From Thalassia testudinum (Eukaryota; Streptophyta; Magnoliopsida; Alismatales; Hydrocharitaceae), in contig JAZHRO010000055.1 of assembly GCA_037157565.1 (NCBI GenBank), positions 42,129,001 through 42,193,000 of the forward strand: 64,000 nt of DNA, given 5' to 3'. The notes under the pieces are model-generated. The model saw only the letters and a program-made list of their open reading frames with translations, was not told where the DNA came from and searched no databases. The position numbers were made by a program, and so were the translations under genes. This document shows positions 45,875-57,009 of this stretch, piece by piece. Positions within the stretch are counted from its first letter, which is position 1; every line of letters starts with the position of its first letter.

Positions 45875-46414
45875 AGTTTTAGCATCAGCAAGAGCAGAAG
45901 ATCAAAGCTGAGGTTGACAACTCAATCAACAAGGCGAGTCACGCACAGGTGTCTAGGTAGGAGTAGACCATGTGCATGAGACAAGCAACAATGCACACAA
46001 GTCACACGTGCGAGAGGGCAAGGTTGGGCGCAGGTTGCACGTATGAGGAGGCCTTGTGCGTGGTAGCATGCAATGTGATGCACGCGTAGCGAGCAAAGGA
46101 TCAAGGCACCACGCGCATGATCACGCTATGCAGCAACGGCAGCCCACTTACATTGGCATGCATTAGGTAGGGAACCCACGTGTGTTGGGCAGCAGACTAG
46201 CAAGAGGTGCCCACATGCAAGGTACTGCGCGCGAAAGCACATAGCGCAGCAAGAAACCCATCCGCATGTGCATACCAAGTAGGGAGCTCGTGCGCATGCA
46301 CGCTGCGAGCAAGGAGGACACGTGGTACGGCATACACAAGTAGGCACGTGCAATAAGGAGAGCGACGGCCCTGGGGCTGGCGATAAAGGGAAAAAGGATC
46401 TACAATCGATCCTA

Positions 46415-46425
46415 CTCTGATACCA
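46415..46425 (-). other. copia-6 tRNA primer-binding site
   Basis: Minus strand TGGTATCAGAG abuts the LTR; initiator-Met complement. Confidence 0.85.
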
Positions 46426-46641
46426 TGTTGGATAATAGAATAATGCCTCTTGTTATATTGAAAAGAAATCCCTACCACCCTTTATATATAGAATGGGAAG
46501 ATGACAAATCCTAACCGAAATAGAAATATCATAAAAGAAATATAAACTAGAAATAAGAATCCCAAAAGTAGACAAATTAGATTAACTTAACAAATCTAGG
46601 ACTCTTTCTTAAAACTCTAATACTTTCCTCAATCTCTAACA
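46426..46641 (-). repeat. copia-6 5' LTR
   Basis: 216 bp on the minus strand from TGTTAGAGATTGAGG to the primer site. It has a TATATAAA-type core at about 46481-46489. The last 38 bases recur at 45371-45404. Confidence 0.8.
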
Positions 46642-48340
46642 ACAGTTTGTAGGATTCCCAAGATTAAAGCCCACTAGCAAACCACGATTACATGTTGCAA
46701 AAGTAACTCTAACCAAAGCATTCGCCACAAGTACAAAAAGAGGAGCGACTGGCAGGCAACCTCATTAAACCTTCTACTATAATTGAATTCACCCACCCTT
46801 AGATTTACCATTCATCGAGACCATGAAAGAGATTTCATGATAAATCTCTCCATTCACAAAATCTAGATATTAGGAAAGACCCTCCTCTAAAGCAAGCTCC
46901 ACAAAAACACCCAGGCCAAAGAGTCATGTGCCTTAGCAAGTGAACTTTCCATAAGAAATCTCTCTTATCCACCCTTTTCTAATAGGCAAAAATCTTTGTG
47001 GTCATGATAACACTATCCACTAGATGGCATCCTCTAATAAAAGCAAACTATACCAAATCATCTAAAACTTCCAAACAATCAGATAAACTGCATCAAAGAA
47101 AGAAACGAGGATGTCATCTTCGACCCTTTCTACTACCTACTTCTTAGGTAATAGAAAAAATAAAAACTCATTCAACTTCTCAAAGCCACAATTGCCATCC
47201 CTAAACTCAACCAAGACCTACATGAGATCTTTGCCTACTACTGACCAAAACATTTTGAAAACAAATATAGGCACCCATCAAGCCCTAGATCCCCCCCTAC
47301 ATTCAAACTGCCAATAGCCTATTTGACCTCTTTCTCTGTAAAAGGTCCCACAAAAAATTCTTCTTGTTCCCCAGTTGCAAGGCACACCCCTATCCTTCCA
47401 TATCCAAGCACCACAATGCCCTTCCTAAATCCTTAAGTTCTAAGTGACATACCTGCAATTTCTCCTCTCTTAGTGCTCCATCACACTACACTTCTATAAG
47501 TGGCCACCATGTGAAAAAAAATATCAGATTTGGGTCGCCCTCCTTTAGCCACTCCGCTAAGATCTTAGTCTCCATACTATCTCCACCTTCTTATATTCAT
47601 GCGCTAGTATTTGTTGCCCTGCATTCCCCTCCCTTTGTTCTACATCTGTCAAAGGCCTCATATCTTCTTTTCTATCTAATTCCCCAATGAGCCTCTTCTT
47701 TCTTTTTACATTGATTTTCCTTCACCTACTTCTTATACAACCTCAAATGCAGTTGAAGGTCCTTTAAACGCTTGGCCATCATCTTTGTTGCAGATCCAAA
47801 AGTTGGTGCATTTCACGCCACGCTTCCACCATCTCCTTGAAGCCAACCTCAAGTAACCATGCTTGTTCAAATTTGAAATAAGAAGACCAGAGGGCCTCAA
47901 TGGAGTCCAAAATAAGGGGAGTATGATCTGAAAAGGGTCTTTACACTACCTTCATTGCAGATAATGGGAAGGTCTCCAAGTACACTGACCCAGGAAGCCT
48001 ACCAGTCTTCAACTTAGAGAAAGGGAGCATCAACGATGTGCTCCTCCATGTACAAATACAATCAATTGGGAAAATATTCTACTAATGGAGATCATTGACT
48101 GAGTCCATAAAATCCATAGAACCTAGGTTAGAACCTCCTTCCTCAAGTCTTTCTACTTTGAAAAAAGAGTGACATTAAAGTCATTGCACACCAGGCATAA
48201 AGAGTCCCCAAAGAGCTTTGCTATTGTCCGGATATCTTCCTATAACTCAAGACTAAATTCTGAAGAGGAAGGGTTGTAAACATCCACCAAACCAAAAATC
48301 AAACTGTTGCACTTTCTAGTCAATAACACTACCGCAGCAT

Positions 48341-48688
48341 GCCTACTCAACCAATCCTAGCAAAGATCAAACATTTGGTTGTCCCACGACAAGGCTGCCC
48401 CTTAAATCTCCGAACTACATCAACTACCACAAATGATCAAGCTTGTTTCTTCCAAATTATGCCTACAATCAACTATTAAAAGACTGCTATTTTTTCTCCT
48501 GAACACATCAGCTTGCCTACCTAACCAATCCTAACAAAGATCAAGCATTTGGTTGTCCCACGACAAGTCTGTCCCCCTCAAATCTCCCAACTGCGCTAAC
48601 TACCACAAAATTATCAAGCTTGTTTCTGCCAAACTATGCCTGCAACCTACTATCAAAAGATTGCCACTTTTTCTCCTGAAGCACCACC
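48341..48688. repeat. 174-bp tandem duplication in LINE-D endonuclease
   Basis: Units 48341-48514 and 48515-48688, both starting GCCTAC.CAACCAATCCTA and ending near TTTTTCTCCTGAA. They differ by scattered changes. The duplication repeats the 'QEKKW' endonuclease block. Confidence 0.8.
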
Positions 48689-48800
48689 ACATCGTGCCCT
48701 ACTCCGAGAAGTACCAACTCAGGGCTCCACCATGGCACTTGAAATCTCGAAGTCCAAGCACGTTCCAACACAAAATCTTCAACTTCGTCCAAGACTTCTA

Positions 48801-49405
48801 CCCCCATCTAACATGGCCCACCACCATGGCATGCACCAACTGCAATCGCGAGCTTGTCCTACAGGCCATTGCATCAAATAGCAGCCGCTGCAAGACATCT
48901 GCACAATGATGTCAAGCAAACACCTTTTGCACCCAGGGTCCAACTCACAATTGCCTACAACTAATGAAGCATCACTACCCAGAGTCAATTCCATCTCACC
49001 ACTCAATGCAACTACGCAAGACACGCCATCACCATTAGCAGATGAAGCATCATTGCTTGCAATTAAAGCTGCACCATCGTTGAAGACAGCCTCATCATCC
49101 AACACATGCATGCCTTTGCCCAAAATCGAATCCATTTCACTGCTTGAACCATCACCCCACTAAGGCTCCATCACTCTACTAAAGCACACAGCAGACATCA
49201 CCGTAGTCCCCCAATTCCCAATCTCCATCATCCACATGCATAGAAGCAATGCACGGATCAAAAGAACCGATTCAAGTGAAAAATCCATGACCAATAAGCT
49301 GCTCAAGGGAGAAGAAATAATTGTTCCCAAGCCTAATGTCAACCCACTAAAAGCCCCTCCAATCAAGGAATAGTCACAAAAAGCATAGGTTGGAGACACA
49401 CTCAA
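48801..49405 (-). pseudogene. Possible LINE-D ORF1 C-terminal segment
   Basis: Two minus-strand open stretches (49405-49163 and 49135-48779) without clear motifs sit immediately upstream of LINE-D ORF2. Position and low-complexity composition fit an L1 ORF1 tail, but no DUF4283 or zinc knuckle could be read. It may simply be open by chance. Confidence 0.35.
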
Positions 49406-50158
49406 TTAAGATCTAAAATTGAATCCAAATCAATCGGCAATGCCATGTTAGTCATCAGGTGGCCATGCTTACATGTGGTCATAAAGGATGCCAAATATGG
49501 TCCTAGAACATTAATTGGTTCCAATAATACTTTCTTTGGGGATTTCCAGCTGACTTGGAAGCATACTGTTTAAGGTGAAGACAATGGAGAAAAAGGCTCA
49601 TGACCAAGGTCTGTTGGCAAAGGTTTGTGCACTATCAAATTATGCATGCATTTTTGCAGCTTGGAGCTAGAGAATTTCCAGCATTTATTCTTTTCCCACC
49701 AATTTATGGAGGTTTGGACTGATGTAGAAGTCAGTAGGATTGAGGCATCAACACGGGTTTTTTGGAGAAGCTCCTATAGTGACGCTGGTCTTTAGGAAAT
49801 TTGGGCTCATTTGTGTATCCACATTTTAGTGATTTTACAGACTTAGTGTCAGATGATCCACAAGTACACCTATACTTAACTGACACAGCACAAGGCACCA
49901 ACCATTTCAACAATAGAATCTCTCAACTACAAGAAAGAGTTCTCAAGCTTAGCATTTAATGCCTTTTTAAAGAAATACACAATAGACATTACCAACATAA
50001 TCAACCTACGGAGATTTGGGCGCTAGCATGGCATGGAAGCTCTTCCACATGACGGAGAGGAGCAGCAGCAGGCTGCTGCAGGTGTCGATGGCATGCACTT
50101 AACTGAGAGAGAGATGGCAACCAGTGGTAGAGAAGAACGAGAGAGAGAGAGATGTCAT
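49406..50158. other. No gene seen
   Basis: Possibly the decayed 5' end of LINE-D. A GA-rich run (about 50102-50153) ends next to an LTR-like stretch. Confidence 0.5.
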
Positions 50159-50442
50159 TGTTGGAAGTAGTGTTACATTAACTCAAAGGAAGAAATTACA
50201 TAGGTTCTCTCTATTTAAAGAGAGCAATTTCTAATCTAAAGACAAGGAAGCAAATCTAATCAAATCTCCTAAAAATAAAAAACATCAAATCCTCTTAACT
50301 ACTTGCCTAAAGGATAAAATACCATACTAAAAGACCAAGACTGGAACTCCAAGCAAAAACCAAACAACCCTGGTGGACCAAAACCTGACACGTGGCTCAA
50401 CAGATCTGCCACGTGGACTTTATTCTCCACACAACCTAAACA
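50159..50442 (-). repeat. Possible solo LTR
   Basis: On the minus strand it starts TGTTTAGGTTGTGTGG and ends CCAACA, giving the TG...CA edges of an LTR. It contains CTCTTTAAATAGAGAG resembling the copia TATA core. It also has the short inverted motif CCACGTGGCAGATCTG..GAGCCACGTG. No primer site, coding region or clean TSD was found. Confidence 0.35.
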
Positions 50443-51436
50443 TCACCCCACCCATGGAAACTCCACAAAGTGTCTTTAAGCAGGAGCTGCAGCTGATGGG
50501 GACCATTTGGTTCCACTTCTTGGGTCCAGATACAGAAAACTAGCTTCCAGAAGAACTCCCTGATATCGTCGGGTTACCTTGAAACTGTACATTTTCAAAA
50601 GAATCATGCTCGGAAGGAAGTTTCTAGAAAATACCAAAACTAACTACAGCAATCTTTGAATAAAGAGGAGTCCAGGCTGGTTTGCTGACTGGCTTTGGTA
50701 AAGTGAAGTTTGCGCATTTTAAATATGCTACCCACATTTTGCTTTGTTTGGTTCAAATTCTCGTCCTACATGCACAAGAAGGATCCATTAGCCAAGTTTG
50801 CTTAAAGCCCGAGACTTACCCAGATTCTTCGACTCCCCAACACGTTTCAGCTTGCTTTCCAGGCAAAGAAGCTTTACTCTGAAGTCCTTAAAATGAATTC
50901 TCCGCAAGTGATTCATTGCACATGAAAGCCATTCAGATCTTTAACCCAAACGAGCCGATTCAACAGTTGCTGCTAGAATAAATCGAGACCTAATTGTCAA
51001 GTATTAACCTTCAATACTTATAAACGTCTAGCCTCTATCTCTACAACCCAAGTCCCATCCATGCTGCTTTAAATTAAGATACTTGATAGGATCCCTCCGA
51101 ATCTTCATTATAACCTGTGAGTTTGCTTTCACGATTTAATTCCATTTGACCATCTAACCCAAATACCTCGCAACGGAATGGGTTCGCACGGGCTCCAAAC
51201 CCATCGGGAAAAATCCAAAGCACAGGCTCTCTGACTAGAAAAGCTCACCATCCTTGCAATGCACGAGTCATTTTCCCTAACAACACGGCGCGCGTTACCG
51301 CAATCCAAGACGCAACGCATCCGATCGTTTTTCAGCTCATCCAAAACTAAGGAGAACTTAACTTTTCCAATCCAGAACTAGAAAGGACGCTAACTAACCG
51401 TCCGAAGAAGCATCTATAAAGAGGAGCGATACCTAC
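50443..51436 (-). other. Probable first-intron sequence of the 51664 gene
   Basis: Follows the GTAGGT donor at 51436. No convincing second exon is visible down to the solo-LTR-like stretch, and then LINE-D begins. Later exons may lie left of the nested transposons or outside the window, or the gene may be truncated. Confidence 0.4.
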
Positions 51437-51664
51437 CGGAGTGCCATTGGGGGCTGTGGCGCCGCCGCCTGAGCCTCCCGAGTCGACTCCACCGGAATCG
51501 GGTGCGTTTGACGCTCGCAAGCGGCAGCAGCGCCCTCTGGTCCTCGAGAGGGCTAACAAGGGGAGACGAATGGGTGTGGAGAGGAGAAGGCGAGAACGAG
51601 AGTGGGAACAAGGGACGGAGCCAACTGCTGCCGTGAGGGAGAGCGGAGAGAAGGAAGAAGACAT
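51437..51664 (-). CDS. First exon of an unidentified, probably plastid-targeted protein
   Basis: I do not recognise the protein. The likely start is the ATG at 51664-51662 (MSSSFSPLSLTAAVG); the reading upstream lacks another ATG before a stop or splice-like sequence. The 76-codon exon is Ser-, Arg- and Leu-rich with few acidic residues up to 'RCCRLRASNAP', like a chloroplast transit peptide with a cleavage region. A Gly/Ser linker (DSGGVDSGGSGGG) follows. A strong donor G|GTAGGT sits at 51436 and the exon ends in phase 0. It has no transposon similarity and a higher GC content than its neighbours. Confidence 0.6.
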
Positions 51665-51977
51665 CGAGATAACCACCGCCCGTTCGTTCGCCTTCCTCTG
51701 ATACCCTCTATCACCAACACCTCTTCCGAGTCTCTCCGTCGCCCCCTCTTTCTTCCTTTTTGGTGGAGCGGGCGATGTAGCAGATTGAGACGGAGAGAGC
51801 GAGAGCTGAGAAATGCCACGGCTGGAACTGAGAAGAGGGGAGGAGGGAGGCGCTTCTTCTGGGTGTTTGTTTTATTATTATCCATTTTTTTGAGCCGTAT
51901 GGTGATCCAACGGCTGGCAGAGGACGTATAGATTTGATGTTCTCTGGGCACTGGGATAGTAACAGAGGATGGGATGA
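51665..51977 (-). promoter_or_regulatory. 5' UTR and proximal promoter of the 51664 gene
   Basis: Between the ATG and the poly(A) of LINE-E: a CT-rich leader on the minus strand (CTCTTCTCAGTTCC, TCTCGCTCTCTCCGTC) and, further up, 'CCAGCCGTTGGATCACC'. No clear TATA box; many plant plastid-protein genes lack one. LINE-E ends only about 313 bp upstream of the ATG. Confidence 0.4.
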
Positions 51978-52305
51978 TTTTTTTTTTTTTTTAAAGTAAT
52001 CTGCAATGTATCAACTTAAAAAATGTTCAATTAGGAGGCTGACAAAATTAGGTTATAATATTTTGGAGATTAAAGGACGAAGAAAAAATAAACAAATTTA
52101 TATACAATCATTAACAATGAGTGAAGTCAAAGTATTGACTGTTATGACAATTTCACCATGTCTCCTCACATTTCTCTTTTTTCAGAGTCTTCAACTCGTG
52201 GCATTGATTGCCAACTACATGTCAGTACATCTTAGGAAGGTGGGTGATGAATAGAAGTTGATAGCAGGTGAACCATCAAGTCCAAGAGAGGAGTGAACCT
52301 AAGTT
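51978..52305 (-). mobile_element. LINE-E, 3' part with poly(A)
   Basis: Fifteen T's on the + strand (51978-51992) are the poly(A) tail of a minus-strand LINE. The sequence up to 52305 is its 3' UTR. The coding part lies at 61353-62130 beyond the CACTA element. Confidence 0.65.
52303..52305. repeat. CACTA target-site duplication, left copy
   Basis: GTT, repeated at 61350-61352. CACTA elements make 3-bp duplications; a 3-bp match alone occurs by chance in 1 of 64 cases. Confidence 0.55.
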
Positions 52306-52599
52306 CACTACAATAAAATGGGTCAAAGGCGACGAATACTTTTAAAAGATAACAACGAATAAATCGTCATTATATGACCCATAAACGAATATTTTATTCA
52401 TCGCCATATTCGTTGCAATAAAAGTCATTTTTAAATCTACAACGAATAATATAATCGTTGGCAAATAAAAACAACGAATAAAACCGTCGCTAAAATCGTC
52501 ACATACTTTAAATTTAGTAACGAATGTTTTTATTGTCTTACATACTTTTAACAATAATTTTCTTCATTGTCTTATAAAGAATATGCTAATGATTAGTTC

Positions 52600-54480
52600 G
52601 TCGTAATATAATTAAGATAGATACAAAAATTTATTAATTATCCTATAAAACACTTGCAACGCATCGTACTTATAATTTATTTTGATTATCGATAAGATGG
52701 ATAATTATTTTACAATATCCACCAAAATATTCCTCACAAATTGAAATTTTATAATAGAAATCTTCTAGAAAATACACACTTAAAAAATTATAGATAAATT
52801 TCATTGCAAAATATCTCTGAGGGAGGTAAAAGTTTATTTTATTTTCACGATAAAAGAATTAAAAATAAACCAAAATCCTAAAATTTGTTAAAAGTTTGAA
52901 ATAACTATCATGTTATTCTAAAATATTGGTATTACAGTAGACATGATTTACATAAAAAAGTCTACTATATCAAAGTTTTGCCTAATGAATAAAAGACAAA
53001 TGAAAGTATATGTATAATATGTTTTGCAAAGTTGGGTTACTTGTTCAATGAGAAGAAATCCCACCACCACATTCTTAGAAAACTTCATGAGAAAAAGATA
53101 TTACCCTATCAAAGAAGAGAGGAAATGCTCACAACAATCACTTCTACCAAGCAATAAGATATACTAATAATGATAAAACTTTCAATGCTAATGCAATTAT
53201 AAGTAAAAATGGATTAACATGTTGGCAAACAATTGCAAAATTAAAAATCACAATTGCAAACTTAAAAATCTAAGAGATAAAGTAGATATAGATTAAAAAG
53301 AATGACATTAAAGATTAAATGTCAATAAACTGAAGGAAAACATCTAAAGCTTTAATATCAATTAAATATAACTGCATCTAAGCTAAAACTTTGACATCTA
53401 CATGATGAGAAATATTCTACTTTTTGCAAATGGAAATAAGGCAATTATCTTCTAATGAACTAGCTAACTATCACTATAGAATCGAAGATTTACACAAATT
53501 TATTCTACAGAAGAATGTAAAGCATACATGTGATAGCTTGGCTAAGAAATACTACAAGTGCCTAAAAATGTGAGACTTAGTGATTCTTTTCAAAAAAATG
53601 TGAGAATAATCTCTACTGCAGACAAACTTTCAAGGTAACTCATTTCTGTAAGACTACCGTACTCACTTGGAGTACTTATATGAGGCTTCCATAAACTCAA
53701 CCCTTCTCCACCAACCTCTCACCAAGATTTCCTATATGATAATCCCCAGAAACCGACACTACCATTACAAACTACCACTACCATCCTCCTTCTAGAATAA
53801 AAATGATGTCCAGCTTCCATTGCACACACCAGCCATTCAGACCCTCTCAAAACACCATTACCTCCATGCCACTCTCTTTAAGTTCCTTTATCCATGAATT
53901 TGATAGACTGATAAAATAAAAAAAGAAACATGTTAGTTCTTCCCTTATTTCGCTTTTATCAAATTGGACCCGTGTCCTATGTGCAGCACACATCAGTGGA
54001 GAAAAAAGCACACTCACCTCTTTGATCAATTAGAAAAACAAAAAACTTCATACATTCCACAACTTAAGACCATATAGTTGTGAAAATTAAAATGAAATTA
54101 TTTCATTAACATCACGGGCATAGAAAGAACATCTATAACTTGAAATTGATGTCTTGCATTGAATTGGATGATCACATTGTCCAAATTAAAAGCTCTATTT
54201 TCATCCACACCCAATCTTCACCACTCAATGAGCACCCAATCTCCAACCCCATCTACATTTAGATATAAGACCCGTCAACTCCACAAATTAAAAGCTCCCC
54301 ATCTACGTGGACCCCACTCTACGTTTCAATAACCCATCTCACACTTTAAAGCAATATCTTCTTAAATTTTGTGTAGCATTTGATAAAAAGAAACTAAAAG
54401 AGTGAAAGTCCTTTTTTCCTCTTGGAAGGAATGACAATGATAAGAGTTATACAAACCAAAGTATGTCAGCAAAGTGATTG
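52600..54480. other. CACTA interior, no gene seen
   Basis: Strongly AT-rich with no credible coding stretch on either strand. Confidence 0.55.
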
Positions 54481-54499
54481 AATTGCCTGAATAGAAAAA

Positions 54500-54520
54500 T
54501 CTATACTATATCTAAAAGAA
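54500..54520 (+). other. Helitron-like 5' terminus (weak)
   Basis: TCTATACTATATCTAAAAG preceded by A resembles the A|TCTATACTA.. 5' ends of some plant Helitrons. No matching hairpin-CTRR 3' end was identified, so a Helitron is only a possibility. Confidence 0.25.
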
Positions 54521-55060
54521 GGTGCACTCCCCCACATCTTCCAACATGTCCCCACCCCTTCCCATGTGTCCCCACCCAACCCCTCATCTCCCACCCTCTC
54601 CATGTCTCTCTCTCTCCATGTCAACCCCACCTGCTTGAAAATGATAAACTATATCATATACATTCTATATTGGTAGACTTTCCAAGTCCTGTCCCAACCC
54701 AAGAAATGAGATCGATAGTGAATCTATTTTTGTATCTATAGTACAGAACATGAGGCATTGCTAGCATGAGCAAATATGCTGACAACACCATCAAGACGAA
54801 AAATGCTATTGCATCATCTTCCAATTCTTCACTGTGGAGATGCCGAAATATTGCCAGCGTCCACAGACCAGGAGCAGACCCTTACCCAAGACAAACTCCA
54901 TAGGTGCAATGGACCATCATCTGATTTGCACACATTTTTTGTAACCAAACCTTGGTGATGAGGAGGAAACCAAGGAACATCCCATGGACAAGGGATACAA
55001 TATACACAAGCCACAAAGAGGGAACAAATGGAACATTAATGCATAGGTTGAGCTACAAAC

Positions 55061-55218
55061 CTGGGTTGCTAATTATTTAAGCTTCTTGTTGTTTGCCTCA
55101 TCACCATTTTCCTCATCAACCCCCATTTCATCCTCTTCATCATCATCATCCTTGTCACCACTATTAAATCCATCCATCTCATCCTCATTGCCATCATCTT
55201 CCTTGCTAACTTCTATCA
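55061..55218 (-). pseudogene. Captured importin (SAD2/importin-8-like) exon, acidic region
   Basis: Reads 'NEDEMDGFNSGDKDDDDEE' and 'DEMGVDEENGDEANN', matching the acidic C-terminal region of plant importin-beta SAD2 ('DDMDGFQTDDED..', 'KEMGVDAEDGDEAD'). It then reads KLK-stop-LATQ where LQ-RLAAQ is expected, with the exon ending CAG|GTTTGT at the expected position. The in-frame TAA shows it is not functional. Confidence 0.72.
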
Positions 55219-55466
55219 CAAGTTTAAGTAAATAAATATCCGTAATAGCAAAGTCTCATCACTAAATTGTGGATCTACAAGGTGTTGTACCACAAAATAG
55301 AAAAAGAAAAAGAACTCAAGAAAGATAATTTCGAATAAGAAGAAAGCCAGCATCAAACGAAAATTTTCTCACTCAGTTGCACTACAATTAAAAACATGAC
55401 ACATTAAAAGTTAAAATTTGTTCAGACTACTCAAAAAGGGGGGTTTGTTGGTGTCTCTACTTGGTG

Positions 55467-55634
55467 TTTGAAGGAATTGCTTCTTGACTGATACCTGCTA
55501 GTTGCTCCTTGTAAGAAACAACAAGCTCAGGTATTGCTTTAAACAAATTTTCCAATGCTTCCCTAGATAGCTGATTAGGAGGCAGAACAAGAAGTGAGGT
55601 CAAACCTAAGAGGTAAACTTTCTTGTCATGTTCC
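55467..55634 (-). pseudogene. Captured importin (SAD2/importin-8-like) exon, HEAT-repeat end
   Basis: Reads 'EHDKKVYLLGLTSLLVLPPN' and 'ALENLFKAIPELVVSYKEQL', very close to the SAD2 stretch 'EHDKKVCCLGLTSLL.LP..QLP.EAL'. The acceptor TTGCAG|GGAACATGAC splices in frame to the previous exon (AGAAG+G gives Arg-Arg-Glu-His-Asp). Importins of this type carry cargo into the nucleus. Confidence 0.78.
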
Positions 55635-55776
55635 CTGCAATTTTACCCAAGCCAGCATAATAAATAATCTTTTTTTGAAAAGGCCAGCACAATAAATAAT
55701 AAAAAAGATCGTAATAAAAAACATATACATGTGAGAAGCTTGAAATTAAAGAATAATGATTTTGGGATTACTTAAC

Positions 55777-55852
55777 CTTCTAAACTTTGCCCACACACCA
55801 CTCTTCTGTACTTCTTCTGGCATCTGAAGCCAAAGAATAAAAAGATCTCTTG
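55777..55852 (-). pseudogene. Captured importin (SAD2/importin-8-like) exon, upstream
   Basis: Reads 'RDLFILWLQMPEEVQKSG' followed by VWAKFRR, matching SAD2 'IFNLWFQMLQQVKKSGLRANFKR'. The donor AGAAG|GTTAAG at 55776 starts a 142-bp intron that ends at 55635. Its 5' side has a 13-14-bp local duplication (TTTTCAAGAGATC twice) that obscures the exon start. Confidence 0.72.
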
Positions 55853-56273
55853 AAAAAGATCTCTTGAAAATGAAGCTAACTGCATAGCTGTCACATCAAG
55901 GAGGTCTTTACAATGTAGCCCTTGGCAACCTCTTGAAAATGAAGCTGACCTTACACACATGATGACCTCTTGAAATCAAGAAAGGCCTCTAGACCAAGAA
56001 ATAAAAAAAGGTGGAAGATACTTTCTAGATTAAACTCGGAAATCAGGAAATACCTCCAAGGGAGTATTTGAAGGAAATTCTCAAAATACAAGCACTTACT
56101 GGAGGGGAAATACTCATTTTGGTAATTGCAATGGAAGCACCAAGAAAATACTCATTGAATGATATGCTAAACAGTGATCCCAATTTGAATCATGAAAAGG
56201 GTGCATTCAAAATTAACACTAATTTCAGCCATCTTTGACTCATATAATTGACCACATCATAGATTGTAACCTA

Positions 56274-56415
56274 CCAAAAATACCCAACAATCTACGTACG
56301 GTAGGTCTGATATAAGCGCACCTTTCAAAATGCTCCGAAAAAATTAATTTCAGCAAGAACCTATTGGTGGCTTTTTTGTGCTGTTGATTGATGTCTTCTT
56401 TAACAAATCGAGAAC
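56274..56415 (-). pseudogene. Captured importin-like exon, weaker match
   Basis: After an acceptor TTTGTAG|GTTCTCG, the reading 'LLKLIFSEHFERCAYIRPTV' plus RRL resembles SAD2 'PKLIEVVFQNC....EPYIRITVERL', but a stretch before YIR is missing. It is in the correct order upstream of the other exons, supporting capture of one contiguous genomic piece. Confidence 0.5.
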
Positions 56416-56499
56416 CTACAAAAAAAATTAAGATCATTAACAAGAATATCACTTGATAAAAAATACTTCATTACAGATAAAAGTATCAAATACTTACTT

Positions 56500-56590
56500 C
56501 ATTATTCACTTGGAATGGATTAGAAAATCCTACAAATTGCTGAAAAAAGTTCATTCTCTCCTCCAAAGACTTCATCAAAACTGTCTGTGC
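56500..56590 (-). other. Exon-like stretch of unknown origin
   Basis: Minus-strand reading 'LMKSLEERMNFFQQFVG' bounded by an AG at about 56590 and an excellent donor AA|GTAAGTA near 56503. It could be part of the captured importin gene, but no match was recognised. Confidence 0.35.
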
Positions 56591-57009
56591 ACTTTATACT
56601 ATTTTACTTGATCTACCTTGCAATTTTTGGTTGTTTCAGTTTCAGTTTCTCTATATCACAATTAGGTTATAACTAATCAACCTTGCTTCATACATAGATT
56701 TGTTTTGCTAAAGATTTTCCTGTTGTTTACACTTGGGCAAAGTATCTCAGTAGGCTATATGCTGGCAGAACTCCTCCAAGCTCAGAACTTGGTACTCATT
56801 CTCATATTACAATTGGTATCAAAGGTCACAAGGTCACATCCCATAGCCAATGTATTTACCCTTCTCAAAAAATAGAAAAAAAATGGATGAAGAAAGAAGT
56901 CTTTTATTTCCATGTCATTGTTTAAGAAATCAGGTCCAAACAGAAAATTGCATCACACATGCATTTGTTAGCAATTGTTCAATTATTGTCATAAGATAGG
57001 TAAACTTAA

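Larger units (their letters stand above)
45371..46641 (-). mobile_element. copia-6: internally deleted copia relic in LINE-D
   Basis: Minus strand. 5' LTR 46641-46426, primer site 46425-46415, GC-rich leader, partial gag, then directly a 34-bp remnant of the 3' LTR end (45404-45371). Flanks ACAGG (45366-45370) and ACAGT (46642-46646) are a 4/5 TSD, so both original ends survive while pol and most of one LTR are deleted. Confidence 0.8.
44355..48800 (-). pseudogene. LINE-D ORF2: endonuclease, RT and linker (broken)
   Basis: Minus-strand blocks from high to low coordinates: 'ILCWNVLGL' (about 48780), 'QEKKWQSFD' (about 48670) and 'CNDFNVTLFSK' (about 48190) in the endonuclease. Linker 'KMMAKRLKDLQLHLRLYKK' follows (about 47785), then 'GDPNLIFFHMVA' (about 47520) and 'FLWKV' in RT. 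After copia-6, 'GRWKR' and the FW.DD.-like segment appear near 44590. Stops in all frames are frequent. Copia-6 occupies 45371-46641. Confidence 0.72.
41645..49160 (-). mobile_element. LINE-D: minus-strand L1-type LINE with two nested LTR elements
   Basis: ORF2 begins at about 48780 with 'ILCWNVLGLRDF' and runs to zf-RVT blocks near 42090-41900. A possible ORF1 tail lies at 49160-48800. The 3' end at about 41645 is marked by a short T-run on the + strand. Removing the TR-GAG element (42152-44349) and copia-6 (45371-46641) leaves about 4 kb of continuous L1. The 5' edge is uncertain. Confidence 0.75.

Noticed and set aside
48553..49163. Several + strand open frames of 80-120 codons
   Set aside because: They run antisense to LINE-D, whose endonuclease blocks are recognisable on the minus strand.
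51441..51931. + strand frames opposite the 51664 exon
   Set aside because: They are shadows of a GC-rich exon and leader. The minus strand has the transit-peptide-like start and splice donor.
54478..54741. An 87-codon + strand frame rich in Pro/His/Ser
   Set aside because: Low-complexity C-rich sequence without homology or splice context.
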